From: Hymenobacter crusticola
Lineage (GTDB): Bacteria > Bacteroidota > Bacteroidia > Cytophagales > Hymenobacteraceae
DNA: 64,000 bases
NCBI RefSeq assembly: GCF_002154225.1
Contig: NZ_MTSE01000001.1
Coordinates: forward strand, 620,001-684,000
Reading direction: 5' to 3'
Shown: positions 45,335-53,806 of the stretch, piece by piece
How positions within the stretch are numbered: the first letter of the stretch is position 1
How the letters are laid out: every line of letters starts with the position of its first letter
Notes under the pieces: model-generated
What the model was told of the DNA's origin: nothing
What the model saw: only the letters and a program-made list of their open reading frames with translations
Databases searched by the model: none
Position numbers and translations under genes: made by a program

Positions 45335-45940
45335 ATGCGCACTTATTCTCTGATTATCAGTTTTTTGCTGTTCTGCTTATCAGGCCATGCTCAGGTGACT
45401 GAACCTAGCCGCCAGCCATGGTATGTGCCAGAGCATGCCGTACTGCAAACGGCCGGCGGCATTGGGATGATAGCAGGCGGGGTAGGCTACGCACTCGGGG
45501 CGCACCGTCGCTTCGACGCCGATGTACTGATTGGCTACGTACCAGGCACGTACACAGGAGACCGTGCTTTCGGCATTTTCACGCTTAAGGGCACTTACTC
45601 GCCTTTCACTTTGCCGGTGGATACCCATTGGCAGATCAAGCCACTAGCAATCGGGGCGCTAATTAATTACACGCCTTCCCAAATGTTGAACCGCTCCCGC
45701 GACGACAAATACTCGTACAAGAACTACTACTGGTGGGGGTCGACGGTGCGGCTAGGGGCCTTTTTAGGAGGCCGCGTGGGCTACGGATTTAACACGCGAA
45801 CCGGCCGCAAGCGGGTAGCTTCCGCGTATTACGAGCTAGGTACCAACGATTTGTATTTTGTCAGTTTGCTTACCAACACGAAAGGATTGGCTCTCGGTCA
45901 AATTTTAACTCTTGGCCTGGGCGTTAAAGTGGATTTCTAG
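45335..45940 (+). CDS. Small exported beta-rich protein, copy 1 of cassette
   Basis: 201-aa protein with a signal peptide (SLIISFLLFCLSGHAQ). Alternating glycine and aromatic residues (FDADVLIGYVPGTYTGDRAF, GIFTLKGTYSPF, YYWWGSTVRLGAFLGGRVGY, LTLGLGVKVDF) suggest a small outer-membrane barrel. I do not recognise the family. A homologue lies at 46884. It follows the phosphoesterase lipoprotein by three bases and is probably co-transcribed and functionally linked. Confidence 0.75.
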   Translation: MRTYSLIISFLLFCLSGHAQVTEPSRQPWYVPEHAVLQTAGGIGMIAGGVGYALGAHRRFDADVLIGYVPGTYTGDRAFGIFTLKGTYSPFTLPVDTHWQIKPLAIGALINYTPSQMLNRSRDDKYSYKNYYWWGSTVRLGAFLGGRVGYGFNTRTGRKRVASAYYELGTNDLYFVSLLTNTKGLALGQILTLGLGVKVDF

Positions 45941-46051
45941 GAGGCCCTTATTTCTGAGACTACCAGGCAGAACATATTGCCGATTTTTCTAGTACTAAGC
46001 TGTGCGCTGGTAGCGGAAATCGGGTTCTGTAAGCGCGGCTTCGCAATCGAG

Positions 46052-46900
46052 ATGAGAAGACTACTACGCAGACTATTAGAGCCTTGGATGCAGGTGAGCG
46101 GCCTTTTGGGGATGTGCGCGCTGAGCAGTTGCGGCTTGCTGGAATTCAGCCCCAATCAAACCTTGGTACCCGCTGCCGAACGGCAGCTTACCACCCAAAA
46201 CCTCATTCGCCTGACGAGCCGCCCTAAGCAGGAGAGCGACACGTTGCGTTTCGTCTTTATTGGTGACTGTCAGCGCTTTTACGATGAGGCCGAAGATTTT
46301 GTAGCTAGCGTAAACCAGCAACGCAAGATTGACTTTGTCATCATTGCGGGCGACATCTCCGACTTTGGCTTGGTGCGCGAAATGCGCTGGATTCATCACC
46401 GCTTGCGCAAGCTGAATGTGCCGTATCTGACCGTTATCGGCAACCACGATGAGGTAGGCAACGGCCGGGCCGTGTACGAGAGTGTCTTCGGCCCGCTGAA
46501 CTACTCTTTCGTGTACGGCGGCACCAAGTTTATCTGTTTGGATACCAATGGGCGTGAGTATGGCTTTCAGGGCCAGGTACCCGACCTAGGTTGGCTAGGT
46601 AAACAACTGGCTGATACCGCCAACACACGCCGCAGCATTGTTCTGTGCCACGTACCACCCACCGACGAGGACTTCGATCCGAACCTAGTGCAGCCATACG
46701 CGCGCACTATCCGCAGCAGTCGGCAACTAGTTTTTCACCTGTCGGGCCACATTCACCGCTTCACCAATGGGCAGCCCTTCCACGACAGCGTACAGTATCT
46801 GACGGCGTATAATTTCCGGAAGCGGCACTACAACATTCTGTCGGTGTGGGGTCGGCGGAAGTTCAACCTCGAAACCGTTGCCTATGCGCCCGCACTTTAA
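46052..46900 (+). CDS. Metallophosphoesterase lipoprotein, copy 2
   Basis: 282-aa paralogue of the lipoprotein phosphoesterase at 44501. I chose the ATG at 46052 (MRRLLRRLLEPWMQVSGLLG), which gives a basic n-region and the lipobox ALSSC; a TTG at 45977 would be upstream. Motifs are DCQRFYD, AGDISDFG, VIGNHDEVGNG, LCHVPPTDEDFDP and GHIHRF. Unlike copy 1, the final GHxH is intact, while DxH is again D-x-Q. The stop overlaps the next gene. The natural substrate, possibly a nucleotide or phospholipid, is unknown. Confidence 0.86.
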   Translation: MRRLLRRLLEPWMQVSGLLGMCALSSCGLLEFSPNQTLVPAAERQLTTQNLIRLTSRPKQESDTLRFVFIGDCQRFYDEAEDFVASVNQQRKIDFVIIAGDISDFGLVREMRWIHHRLRKLNVPYLTVIGNHDEVGNGRAVYESVFGPLNYSFVYGGTKFICLDTNGREYGFQGQVPDLGWLGKQLADTANTRRSIVLCHVPPTDEDFDPNLVQPYARTIRSSRQLVFHLSGHIHRFTNGQPFHDSVQYLTAYNFRKRHYNILSVWGRRKFNLETVAYAPAL

Positions 46901-47495
46901 TGCACTGTTAATCTTGGCCTTGTGCTTGCTTGCCACGGCGGCACAGGCCCAGAATGACCCGACCCCCGACCGGCACGGGCCCTTTTTCCTAACCGTACAG
47001 ATAGGCGGCGGTCAGGGCTTGGTAGCTGTAGGCGGGGGCTTTTGGCTGGCGGATCAGAAGCTAGAGCCGGAGGTACTGGTTGGGTACGTGCCGCCGTCAG
47101 TTGGCGGGCGGGCAATGGCTATATTCACCCTGAAAACCACCTATACGCCCTATTCCCCAAGCTTGCAAAATGGCTGGCAAGTGAGCCCAGTATCGATAGG
47201 AGGCTTTGTGAACTACACCACAGGCGAGCAGTTTTTCTTGACCAATCAATCGGCAGGCCGTTACCCTAAAGGCTACTATTGGTGGTCGCCGGCAGTGCGG
47301 ATAGGAGCGTTGGTCGGCGCCCGGATTACACATGAAGTGGTGGGCAACAACCTGAATGGGTTGCCACGCCGCACCACGCTCTACGGCGAGTTGAGCACCA
47401 ACGATTTACACCTAGTTAGTAAGTTCACCAACAAGTCCTTAAGCTTACCCGAGATTCTAACCCTAGGGCTAGGGTTGAAAGCAGGCGGGCGGTAG
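46884..47495 (+). CDS. Small exported beta-rich protein, copy 2 of cassette
   Basis: 203-aa homologue of the protein at 45335. The ATG at 46884 overlaps the end of the phosphoesterase gene by 17 bases, which argues for translational coupling. A signal peptide covers about 1-22 (LLILALCLLATAAQAQ). Shared segments with copy 1 are EVLVGYVPP, FTLKTTYTPYSP, YYWWSPAVRIGALVGARIT, STNDLHLVSKFTN and EILTLGLGLK. No named family is recognised; a small outer-membrane barrel is inferred. Confidence 0.75.
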   Translation: MRPHFNALLILALCLLATAAQAQNDPTPDRHGPFFLTVQIGGGQGLVAVGGGFWLADQKLEPEVLVGYVPPSVGGRAMAIFTLKTTYTPYSPSLQNGWQVSPVSIGGFVNYTTGEQFFLTNQSAGRYPKGYYWWSPAVRIGALVGARITHEVVGNNLNGLPRRTTLYGELSTNDLHLVSKFTNKSLSLPEILTLGLGLKAGGR

Positions 47496-47546
47496 CGTTT
47501 CTAGATGAGAGAGTACTCTACTTAGTCTGTACGTCACTCTTCGTAT

Positions 47547-48929
47547 CTACCTGCTTATAACGTCGCTAGTCGCTTTCAGGTAAGCAGTGCGTGCTTCATC
47601 GAGCAGGCGCAGAATAGCCGCACGCTGTTGGAATAAATTCTCCGCTACTGGTCGCTGTTGCCGAAACAAGTGCCACGCGCGCAAGCGCCGGACCCTAGCC
47701 TCAAGACTGTTCCAGTAGCTGAGCGCGTAAAAACCGGCAAAGGGCAAACTAAGCGTGTAAAGCGTCGTCCAGCGCCAATCATGGGTAAGATGCTGAACGA
47801 GAACCGTCTGCGCGGCATAGCTCAGAGGAAAGGTGAGCATGCCCACTACTAGCATAATAGGGGCGACAAACGCCACGTCGTTGGTGGCTCGCTTTGCTAC
47901 AAGCGAAGGCAAGATGTACGGTATGTAATTGTTAATCAAGCCGTAAAGCCACACTGGCGCACCTAGCGTCAGCTTTAAGAGGGTGCGAAGAGCACGAGCT
48001 AGGCGGCCTTCTTTGGAGCTAGGTTCCAAGGCTGCATCAGTGAGGCGCAGGCGGTCGAGGTGGAGCAGGTAGGTGGTAAGCTGGCTGCGCACCTGTTGTA
48101 GCTGATCGGGGTCGTGCTTCTCAAAAAAGGCAACGGCTTCTAGCAGCGTGCGACTGAGCTGGAAGTTGTCATACAGCGTTTCCTCATCATCGGCAATCAG
48201 GTGATTGGTGAACGTGTCTTCTACTTGTTGCACCAGCCTATCCTCGGCCGCATCGCGGGTGATAACGAGGCGGCGCTCAAGGCGCAAGCGAATTTCTTCG
48301 GTCAGGGCATCAGCCGCAGCCTCTGGATCTTGTTGATAAGCAGCCGCGTAGTTAGCCACCACGATGGGCGGCGCGATATTTACGAGCACATCGGAGCGGA
48401 AGCGAGTAGGGTCGAAGTAGTTGATGCCTACTGGCAGAATATGCAGCCCTAGCTGAAAATTATGGCGAGCCTCAGCGCCCAGCGCAATGCGAGCCGCTCC
48501 AGTTTTGAGGGGCCGCAGCCGACGCTCCGAGATGCTGGTACCTTCTGGAAAGATCATGACCGTGCCGCCCTGATCCAAGTAATCGTAGCTGCGGCTGAAA
48601 GCGGCTTCGTTGCGGCGAGCTAGCTCAGCCGGCGTTACAGTACTATTCGCATCTACATCCTGCCGCCGGTAAATCGGGATAGAATTGCCGGAGGTCATGA
48701 TCCGGCGCAGAACCGGGTTCTGGAAGAAGGTGCTCTTTGCCAGAAAAGCCACTGGGTCGCGCCGGTGAATGGCGACGACTAGCGGGTCCATCAGAGTATT
48801 CGGGTGATTAGCAGCAATTAACAGCGGACCAGGCAGTTGCAACCTCTCCCGATGCCGCACTTCTAGGCGGTGAAAGAAGATACGTAGCGCAAGCTGCGCC
48901 ACGGGTTTCATAAGGGTGTAAAAGAGCAT
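47547..48929 (-). CDS. 1-acyl-sn-glycerol-3-phosphate acyltransferase family protein
   Basis: 460-aa PlsC-type lysophosphatidate acyltransferase or relative. The catalytic NHxxxxD motif is in IAANHPNTLMDPLV (about residue 40) and the phosphate-binding FPEGT in MIFPEGTSISERRLRPLKTG. After the acyltransferase domain (about 20-230) there is a helical stretch and a C-terminal pair or triplet of TM helices (VAFVAPIMLVVGMLTFPLSY; LSLPFAGFYALSYW), about 200 residues more than E. coli PlsC. It may act on phospholipid or on another lipid such as an ornithine lipid. It is convergent with the cassette at 44501-47495. Confidence 0.88.
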   Translation of the reverse strand: MLFYTLMKPVAQLALRIFFHRLEVRHRERLQLPGPLLIAANHPNTLMDPLVVAIHRRDPVAFLAKSTFFQNPVLRRIMTSGNSIPIYRRQDVDANSTVTPAELARRNEAAFSRSYDYLDQGGTVMIFPEGTSISERRLRPLKTGAARIALGAEARHNFQLGLHILPVGINYFDPTRFRSDVLVNIAPPIVVANYAAAYQQDPEAAADALTEEIRLRLERRLVITRDAAEDRLVQQVEDTFTNHLIADDEETLYDNFQLSRTLLEAVAFFEKHDPDQLQQVRSQLTTYLLHLDRLRLTDAALEPSSKEGRLARALRTLLKLTLGAPVWLYGLINNYIPYILPSLVAKRATNDVAFVAPIMLVVGMLTFPLSYAAQTVLVQHLTHDWRWTTLYTLSLPFAGFYALSYWNSLEARVRRLRAWHLFRQQRPVAENLFQQRAAILRLLDEARTAYLKATSDVISR

Positions 48930-49165
48930 CGGGGCGGGGCGGGAAAGCGGGGTAATTTAGATCTTGCGCGAGCTAGTCGTCGTACATGATACAAAATCCG
49001 TAGTATTTTTCGGGGCTACTCCGTTACGGGAATAAGCATTCTATCGTCTTCAACGTTTGATGGAGTAAACCGAATTCATAGTAAAGGAAAGCCAGTGCGC
49101 AGGCCCTAGCTTCCCGAACTTGCCTTCGAGCGTACTACCACGCATTTTTCTTGCCTTTTTCTTCC

Positions 49166-50167
49166 ATGCGCTTTCTTCTACGCACTCTTGCTACCTGTCT
49201 GCTTCTGACTAGTACGGCCTACGCTCAGACCAACATGGCTGTGCTCCACAAGGCTGATGACCTCGTCGCGCAGAAAAAATATGATACTGCCTTCCGCATG
49301 CTACAGGAGTATGATCCGCATAACACCAAGCTAGCGGTGGTACTAAAGAAGGAGGAATACGCGCTTAACTACAGTATTGCTACGCGCGAATACCACACCT
49401 TCACCTTCAAAGACTTACCCATCCTAGAAACCCTGGACGACAACCGCTATAAGGATGGCGTTGGGGGCACCATCTACCGCTTCCGGGTTGGCCGGGCCCT
49501 CGATTCACTCAAGCGCCGTTACCCCAAAAACTACAAGCTCGACCGGGGCCTAGGCGACTACTATTTCAGCTTGCAACAGTGCGATTGTGCCGAAAAAGGC
49601 ATCCTGGAAGACGACCTTTTCCCGCTCATTATCAAGCACTACGGTGTAGCGCACGACAATGGATACGGCGATTATTACTCCTACTTTGCTGTGGGCTATG
49701 CGTATCAACGCCTAGGTCAGTTCAAGCAAAGCGTGGCGCCGTTCCTGCACTCCATTGACCTGCGCAAAGACTTCCCGCCGACGCACCTCAACCTAGCTTT
49801 CGTGTACTTAGAGTTGAAGCAATACGATAAGGCCCGCGAGCAAGCCACACTGGCCCGCGACCAGTTTCAGGATGATCAACCCAAGTCGGACGCGGCCTTT
49901 TTGCTCAGCGAAATTGAAGACCGGATCAAAGGCATCGGGGTGAAAACGGCGAGTAAGCCCAACGCCCGCAGCACCAAGATTGGCTCCCGCCCCAAGTCGC
50001 CGTCGGCCAGGAATTCTACGAAGAAACCTGATCTGAAAGCGGCTCCCAAAGACTCAACGGCGACCAAGCCTGCCACTAGCCCAGCGCCCGCCGCTGCTGA
50101 TGCGCCCAAGTCCGCGCCAGAGGCAGCACAGCCGGAAAACAAAGACAAGAACACTGATAAGCAATAA
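49166..50167 (+). CDS. Exported tetratricopeptide-repeat protein
   Basis: 333-aa protein. The ATG at 49166 opens a signal peptide (MRFLLRTLATCLLLTSTAYA); an ATG at 49151 would add five residues. TPR-like helices lie around 25-60 and clearly at about 170-240 (SYFAVGYAYQRLGQFKQSVA; FVYLELKQYDKAREQATLAR). The last 70 residues are a disordered Lys/Pro/Ala/Ser tail (AAPKDSTATKPATSPAPAAA). It probably acts as a periplasmic or surface scaffold. It is followed 29 bp later by the SelW-like gene on the same strand. Confidence 0.8.
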   Translation: MRFLLRTLATCLLLTSTAYAQTNMAVLHKADDLVAQKKYDTAFRMLQEYDPHNTKLAVVLKKEEYALNYSIATREYHTFTFKDLPILETLDDNRYKDGVGGTIYRFRVGRALDSLKRRYPKNYKLDRGLGDYYFSLQQCDCAEKGILEDDLFPLIIKHYGVAHDNGYGDYYSYFAVGYAYQRLGQFKQSVAPFLHSIDLRKDFPPTHLNLAFVYLELKQYDKAREQATLARDQFQDDQPKSDAAFLLSEIEDRIKGIGVKTASKPNARSTKIGSRPKSPSARNSTKKPDLKAAPKDSTATKPATSPAPAAADAPKSAPEAAQPENKDKNTDKQ

Positions 50168-50196
50168 CCTAGGCTCCCTACTCGAAGCATCCGTCA

Positions 50197-50490
50197 ATGC
50201 CTACGCCCCGCGTCGAAATAACGTATTGCACCCAATGCCGCTGGCTCCTGCGCGCCGCTTGGATGGCGCAAGAACTGCTCACTACTTTCGACACCGAGCT
50301 AGGCGAAGTGGCGCTAGTACCTGGCACCGGTGGCATCTTCGAGGTACGACTGAATGAGGAGTTGATCTTCTCGCGCAAAGAAGCTAGCCGCTTTCCAGAG
50401 TCGAAGGAATTGAAGCAGCTCGTGCGCGACCGTATCTCGCCGGACCGCCACCTAGGTCACAGCGACCGGCCGGTAATCACAGGTAGTTGA
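50197..50490 (+). CDS. SelT/SelW/SelH family (Rdx) protein
   Basis: 97-aa thioredoxin-fold redox protein of the Rdx family. It begins with the conserved strand and CxxC, VEITYCTQCRWLLRAAWMAQ; both positions are ordinary cysteines, with no in-frame UGA for selenocysteine. Other family features are the middle Gly-rich turn (VPGTGGIFEVRLNEELIFSR) and FPESKELKQLVRDRI. A glutathione- or thioredoxin-linked redox role is known only broadly for the family. Confidence 0.88.
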   Translation: MPTPRVEITYCTQCRWLLRAAWMAQELLTTFDTELGEVALVPGTGGIFEVRLNEELIFSRKEASRFPESKELKQLVRDRISPDRHLGHSDRPVITGS

Positions 50491-50512
50491 TTGATTGATA
50501 GTAAAATAAAAA

Positions 50513-50608
50513 AGAACGTCATGCTGAGCTTGCCGAAGCATCTCTACTGCCACAGTAACTAATTACTACTGCGGTAAAGATGCTTCGGCAAGCTCCGTAT
50601 GACGTTCT
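50513..50608. repeat. Hairpin repeat, GTCATGCTGAGC/GCGAAGCATCT family, copy 3
   Basis: Two 38-nt arms (50513-50550 and 50571-50608) are complementary with about five mismatches; the left arm contains GTCATGCTGAGCTTGCCGAA and then GCATCT. It lies between the SelW-like gene and the 3' end of the aromatic operon. Confidence 0.8.
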
Positions 50609-50629
50609 AGAATTAGGCAGCTGGCAAAC

Positions 50630-51715
50630 TTAGCCGTTCATCACGCGGTTCTGACGGTTGATCGATTCTAGGTGAATAGCATCCAGATACTTATGGATGA
50701 AATCTTCGGTCAAACCTAGCTTGGCGCCTTTGGCTACGCCGCGGTCAATTATTTCGCTCCAGCGGTTGGGCTGCAAGATGGTGATGTTGTTCTCCTTCTT
50801 GTAGGTACCGATCTTCTCGGCCACCGCCATGCGGTTGCTGATGAGTTGTAGAATCTCGTCGTCGAGGTGGTTAATCTGCTGGCGTAGCTTCTCCAGCGCG
50901 GTCAGAAACTCCTGCTTATCCGTGGTTTCCTGACGCCACACGAGGCCGTCGAGTAGCTCGGCGAGGCGCTCAGGCGTTACTTGTTGCTTAGCGTCGCTCC
51001 ACGCATTATCGGGGTCGATGTGCGACTCGATCATCAGACCGTCGAAATCGAGGTCGATGGACTTCTGAGCGAGGCTCTGCAACACGTCGCGGCGGCCACC
51101 AATGTGGCTTGGGTCGCAGATGAGCGGCATATCGGGCAGGCGGCGCTTCATCTCGATGGGCAGGTGCCACATCGGGGCGTTGCGGTATTCGGTGTTGCCG
51201 TAGTTCGAGAAACCGCGGTGAATCAAGCCGATGTTCTTGATACCCGCCTTCGCAATACGCTCTACGCCACCCATCCACAGCTCCAGGTCGGGGTTGATGG
51301 GGTTCTTGATGAGCACTGGGATATCCACGCCGCGTAGCGCGTCGGCTACTTCCTGCACCGAGAATGGGTTTACCGTCGTACGGGCCCCTATCCACAGCAC
51401 ATCTACGTCGAAGGCTAGGCAGTCCTCAACGTGCTTAGCCGTAGCTACTTCCACCGTGATGGGCAGACCTGTTAGGTCTTTGGCTTTCTTCAGCCAGGGC
51501 AAACCCTTCGTGCCAATACCTTCGAACAAGCCGGGCTTGGTGCGGGGCTTCCAGATGCCGGCGCGCAACATGTCTACCTTGCCGGTAGCCGCTAGGCGCG
51601 TGCAGGTTTCGATGGTTTGCTGCTCGGTTTCGGCGCTGCAAGGGCCCGAGATGATGAGTGGCTTTTTGCGGATGAGGGGCTGCTCGGCGGCGGCCACGGG
51701 TGCGGTTTGTTCCAT
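50630..51715 (-). CDS. Bifunctional DAHP synthase / chorismate mutase (type II)
   Basis: 361-aa fusion. The N-terminal part (about 15-265) is a class Ib-like 3-deoxy-7-phosphoheptulonate synthase, the first shikimate-pathway step (PLIISGPCSAETEQQTIETC, RAGIWKPRTKPGLFEGIGTK, LIKNPINPDLELWMGGVERI, PLICDPSHIGGRRDVL). The C-terminal part (about 270-355) is an AroQ-type chorismate mutase (LEKLRQQINHLDDEILQLIS, NRMAVAEKIGTYKKENN). It is the last of four minus-strand genes with pheA, an aminotransferase and tyrA, separated by 3-47 bp. Mutase and DAHP synthase in one chain allow feedback between pathway entry and the Phe/Tyr branch. The operon is likely controlled by the tandem attenuators upstream of pheA. 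Confidence 0.95.
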   Translation of the reverse strand: MEQTAPVAAAEQPLIRKKPLIISGPCSAETEQQTIETCTRLAATGKVDMLRAGIWKPRTKPGLFEGIGTKGLPWLKKAKDLTGLPITVEVATAKHVEDCLAFDVDVLWIGARTTVNPFSVQEVADALRGVDIPVLIKNPINPDLELWMGGVERIAKAGIKNIGLIHRGFSNYGNTEYRNAPMWHLPIEMKRRLPDMPLICDPSHIGGRRDVLQSLAQKSIDLDFDGLMIESHIDPDNAWSDAKQQVTPERLAELLDGLVWRQETTDKQEFLTALEKLRQQINHLDDEILQLISNRMAVAEKIGTYKKENNITILQPNRWSEIIDRGVAKGAKLGLTEDFIHKYLDAIHLESINRQNRVMNG

Positions 51716-51725
51716 GGTTTATAAA

Positions 51726-52568
51726 CTACTTCAAGATTTTACGGATGAGGTTGGCTTGGTGAATCAGGTCAGTCACCGCCGGGTAGTTTTCCTGCGCAAT
51801 CAGGTCGCGCATGTGTTGTAGTTGGCGCAAATGTTCGTCAAGTACGTCGAGCACGTTCGTGCGATTTTGGCGAAAGATAGGCACCCACATAGCCGCAGAG
51901 CTTTTGGCCAAGCGCACAGTCGATTCAAAACCGCCGCTGGCTAGCTCAAATATACGTTGCTCCTCCTTTTCTTTCTCCAAAACGGTGAGAGCCAAGGCAA
52001 AAGAAGTGATGTGCGAGATGTGCGAAACGTAAGCCGTGTGCACATCGTGCTCGGTGGCTCCTAGGTACACGAGGCGCATGGGCAGCTGCTGAAACACGCT
52101 TTCTACCAAGGCCACTGCATCCGCATCGCTGCTCTCAGCGTCGCAGATCACGAGCGTCTTGCCATCGAACAGGTGCGGAATGGCGGCCTCCGGGCCTGAA
52201 TATTCAGTTCCAGCCATGGGGTGAACGGCGACAAAACGGCCGCGTTTGGGGTTGTCTTTGATGGCTTCCAGAAGCTGTTGCTTCGTAGAGCCCACGTCGA
52301 TAACTACTTGCTTATCAACCAGCGCCAGCACCTGCGGTAACACCGTGAGCATGGCGTCCATGGGCACGGCCACGACTACCAAGTCGGAGCGATGCACGGC
52401 GGAAGCTAGGTCGTCGGTGACTTCATCGACCAAGCCTAGCTCCAAGGCTTTCTGTTGGTTTTCAGGATTACGGTCGAGGCCGATGATGCGGGAAGCAATA
52501 TCCGTTTGCCGCAAGCTCAACGCCAGCGAACCGCCAATCAAACCGATTCCGATTATGGTAACTACCAT
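51726..52568 (-). CDS. tyrA: Prephenate dehydrogenase
   Basis: 280-aa NAD(P)-dependent enzyme making 4-hydroxyphenylpyruvate, the tyrosine precursor. The Rossmann motif is at the very start (VVTIIGIGLIGGSLALSLRQ). The catalytic His is in AVHPMAGTEYSGPEAAIPHL, and VYLGATEHDVHTAYVSHISH is also typical. No ACT domain is present. Its start lies 3 bp after the aminotransferase stop, and 10 bp separate its stop from the DAHP synthase-chorismate mutase gene. Confidence 0.94.
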   Translation of the reverse strand: MVVTIIGIGLIGGSLALSLRQTDIASRIIGLDRNPENQQKALELGLVDEVTDDLASAVHRSDLVVVAVPMDAMLTVLPQVLALVDKQVVIDVGSTKQQLLEAIKDNPKRGRFVAVHPMAGTEYSGPEAAIPHLFDGKTLVICDAESSDADAVALVESVFQQLPMRLVYLGATEHDVHTAYVSHISHITSFALALTVLEKEKEEQRIFELASGGFESTVRLAKSSAAMWVPIFRQNRTNVLDVLDEHLRQLQHMRDLIAQENYPAVTDLIHQANLIRKILK

Positions 52569-52571
52569 TTT

Positions 52572-53759
52572 CTAAACGCTAGCGGAGCTAGGTTGCAAGG
52601 ACTTTACAATGCGCTCCAGAGCAGCGCGAAACACGTTTTCAGGTTGGCAGAGGCTGATTCGCACGAAGGCGTTGCCGTTGCTGCCGAAGATGCCACCAGG
52701 CGTGATGAACACGCGGGCTTCATGCAAGAACTTGTCGCTCACGGCGTAACCATCAGCGTACCCCTCCGGGATAGAGGCCCACACGAACATGCCGGTTTGC
52801 TGGCGGTCGAAGGTGCAGCCGATGGTGGTGAGCAGCTCATACACCAGCTCGCGGCGGGCGCGATAGTGCTGGTTTAGCTCCCGATACCAATCAGCACCTA
52901 GCCCCAGGGCGGCTACGGCGGCCCGCTGCACCGGAAGGAACATACCCGAATCCATGTTGCTCTTGAAGCGCAGCACGTCTTGCAATAAGTCGGCGCGGCC
53001 TACTAGCATGCCCACGCGCCAGCCGGCCATGTTGTGCGACTTGCTCAGGGAGTTCAGCTCCAGCACTACGTCCTTCGCGCCGGGTGTGGCGAGTAGGCTA
53101 GTGGGGTTGTCGTTGAGAATGAAGCTATACGGGTTGTCGTGCACCAATAGGATGTTGTGCGCTTTCGCAAAGGCAACTAGCTCCGCGAAGAACTCCGGCG
53201 TGGCTTGGGCGCCGGTAGGCATATGCGGGTAGTTCACCAGCATCAGCTTCGCGCGGCTTAGGTCACGCTGGGCTAGGTCCTTTAGGTCGGGGAGCCAGCC
53301 GCGTTCGGCCGTGAGGTCGTAGTCCACGATGGTGGCGCCACTCAGCTGAGCCGCAGCACGATACGTTGGGTAGCCAGGGTTTGGAATCAGCACTTCGTCG
53401 CCTTCCTGTAGGAACGTCATGCAGATGTGCATGATGCCTTCCTTCGAGCCTAGCAGCGGCAGCACTTCCGTGTCAGGGTTCAGCGTCACGCCGTAGCTGC
53501 GCTCGTACCAGTTGGCCATGGCCTCACGCAAAGCGGGCACGCCTTTGTAGCCTTGGTAGGCGTGCGTGTTCGGCAGCTCAGCCGAATCCGTTAGCGCTTT
53601 GATCACGCTGGGGTGCGGCGGCATGTCGGGGCTGCCAATACCTAGGTTGATGATGTCGGCGCCGGCTTTGTTCAGCCCCTCGATTTCGCGGAGCTTCTGA
53701 GAGAAGTAGTATTCGCCGGTGTGCGCTAGCCGTTGGGCGGTGCTGATTTGTATGGTCAT
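52572..53759 (-). CDS. Pyridoxal-phosphate aminotransferase, aromatic operon
   Basis: 395-aa class I/II aminotransferase, about residues 30-385. It has IINLGIGSPDMPPHPSVIKA, YQGYKGVPALREAMANWYER, LGSKEGIMHICMTFL, IPNPGYPTY and the PLP lysine in LNSLSKSHNMAGWRVGMLVG. Family members include LL-diaminopimelate, aspartate and aromatic aminotransferases. Position between pheA and tyrA strongly suggests transamination of phenylpyruvate and 4-hydroxyphenylpyruvate (or prephenate). Confidence 0.9.
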   Translation of the reverse strand: MTIQISTAQRLAHTGEYYFSQKLREIEGLNKAGADIINLGIGSPDMPPHPSVIKALTDSAELPNTHAYQGYKGVPALREAMANWYERSYGVTLNPDTEVLPLLGSKEGIMHICMTFLQEGDEVLIPNPGYPTYRAAAQLSGATIVDYDLTAERGWLPDLKDLAQRDLSRAKLMLVNYPHMPTGAQATPEFFAELVAFAKAHNILLVHDNPYSFILNDNPTSLLATPGAKDVVLELNSLSKSHNMAGWRVGMLVGRADLLQDVLRFKSNMDSGMFLPVQRAAVAALGLGADWYRELNQHYRARRELVYELLTTIGCTFDRQQTGMFVWASIPEGYADGYAVSDKFLHEARVFITPGGIFGSNGNAFVRISLCQPENVFRAALERIVKSLQPSSASV

Positions 53760-53806
53760 CTTCGTTTATCGGTGCTAATCGTAGCCTAGGGTTAAACGCT
53801 TGATTT

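Noticed and set aside
50197..50490. Selenocysteine in the SelW-like protein
   Set aside because: Both CxxC positions are TGC/TGT cysteines with no in-frame TGA.
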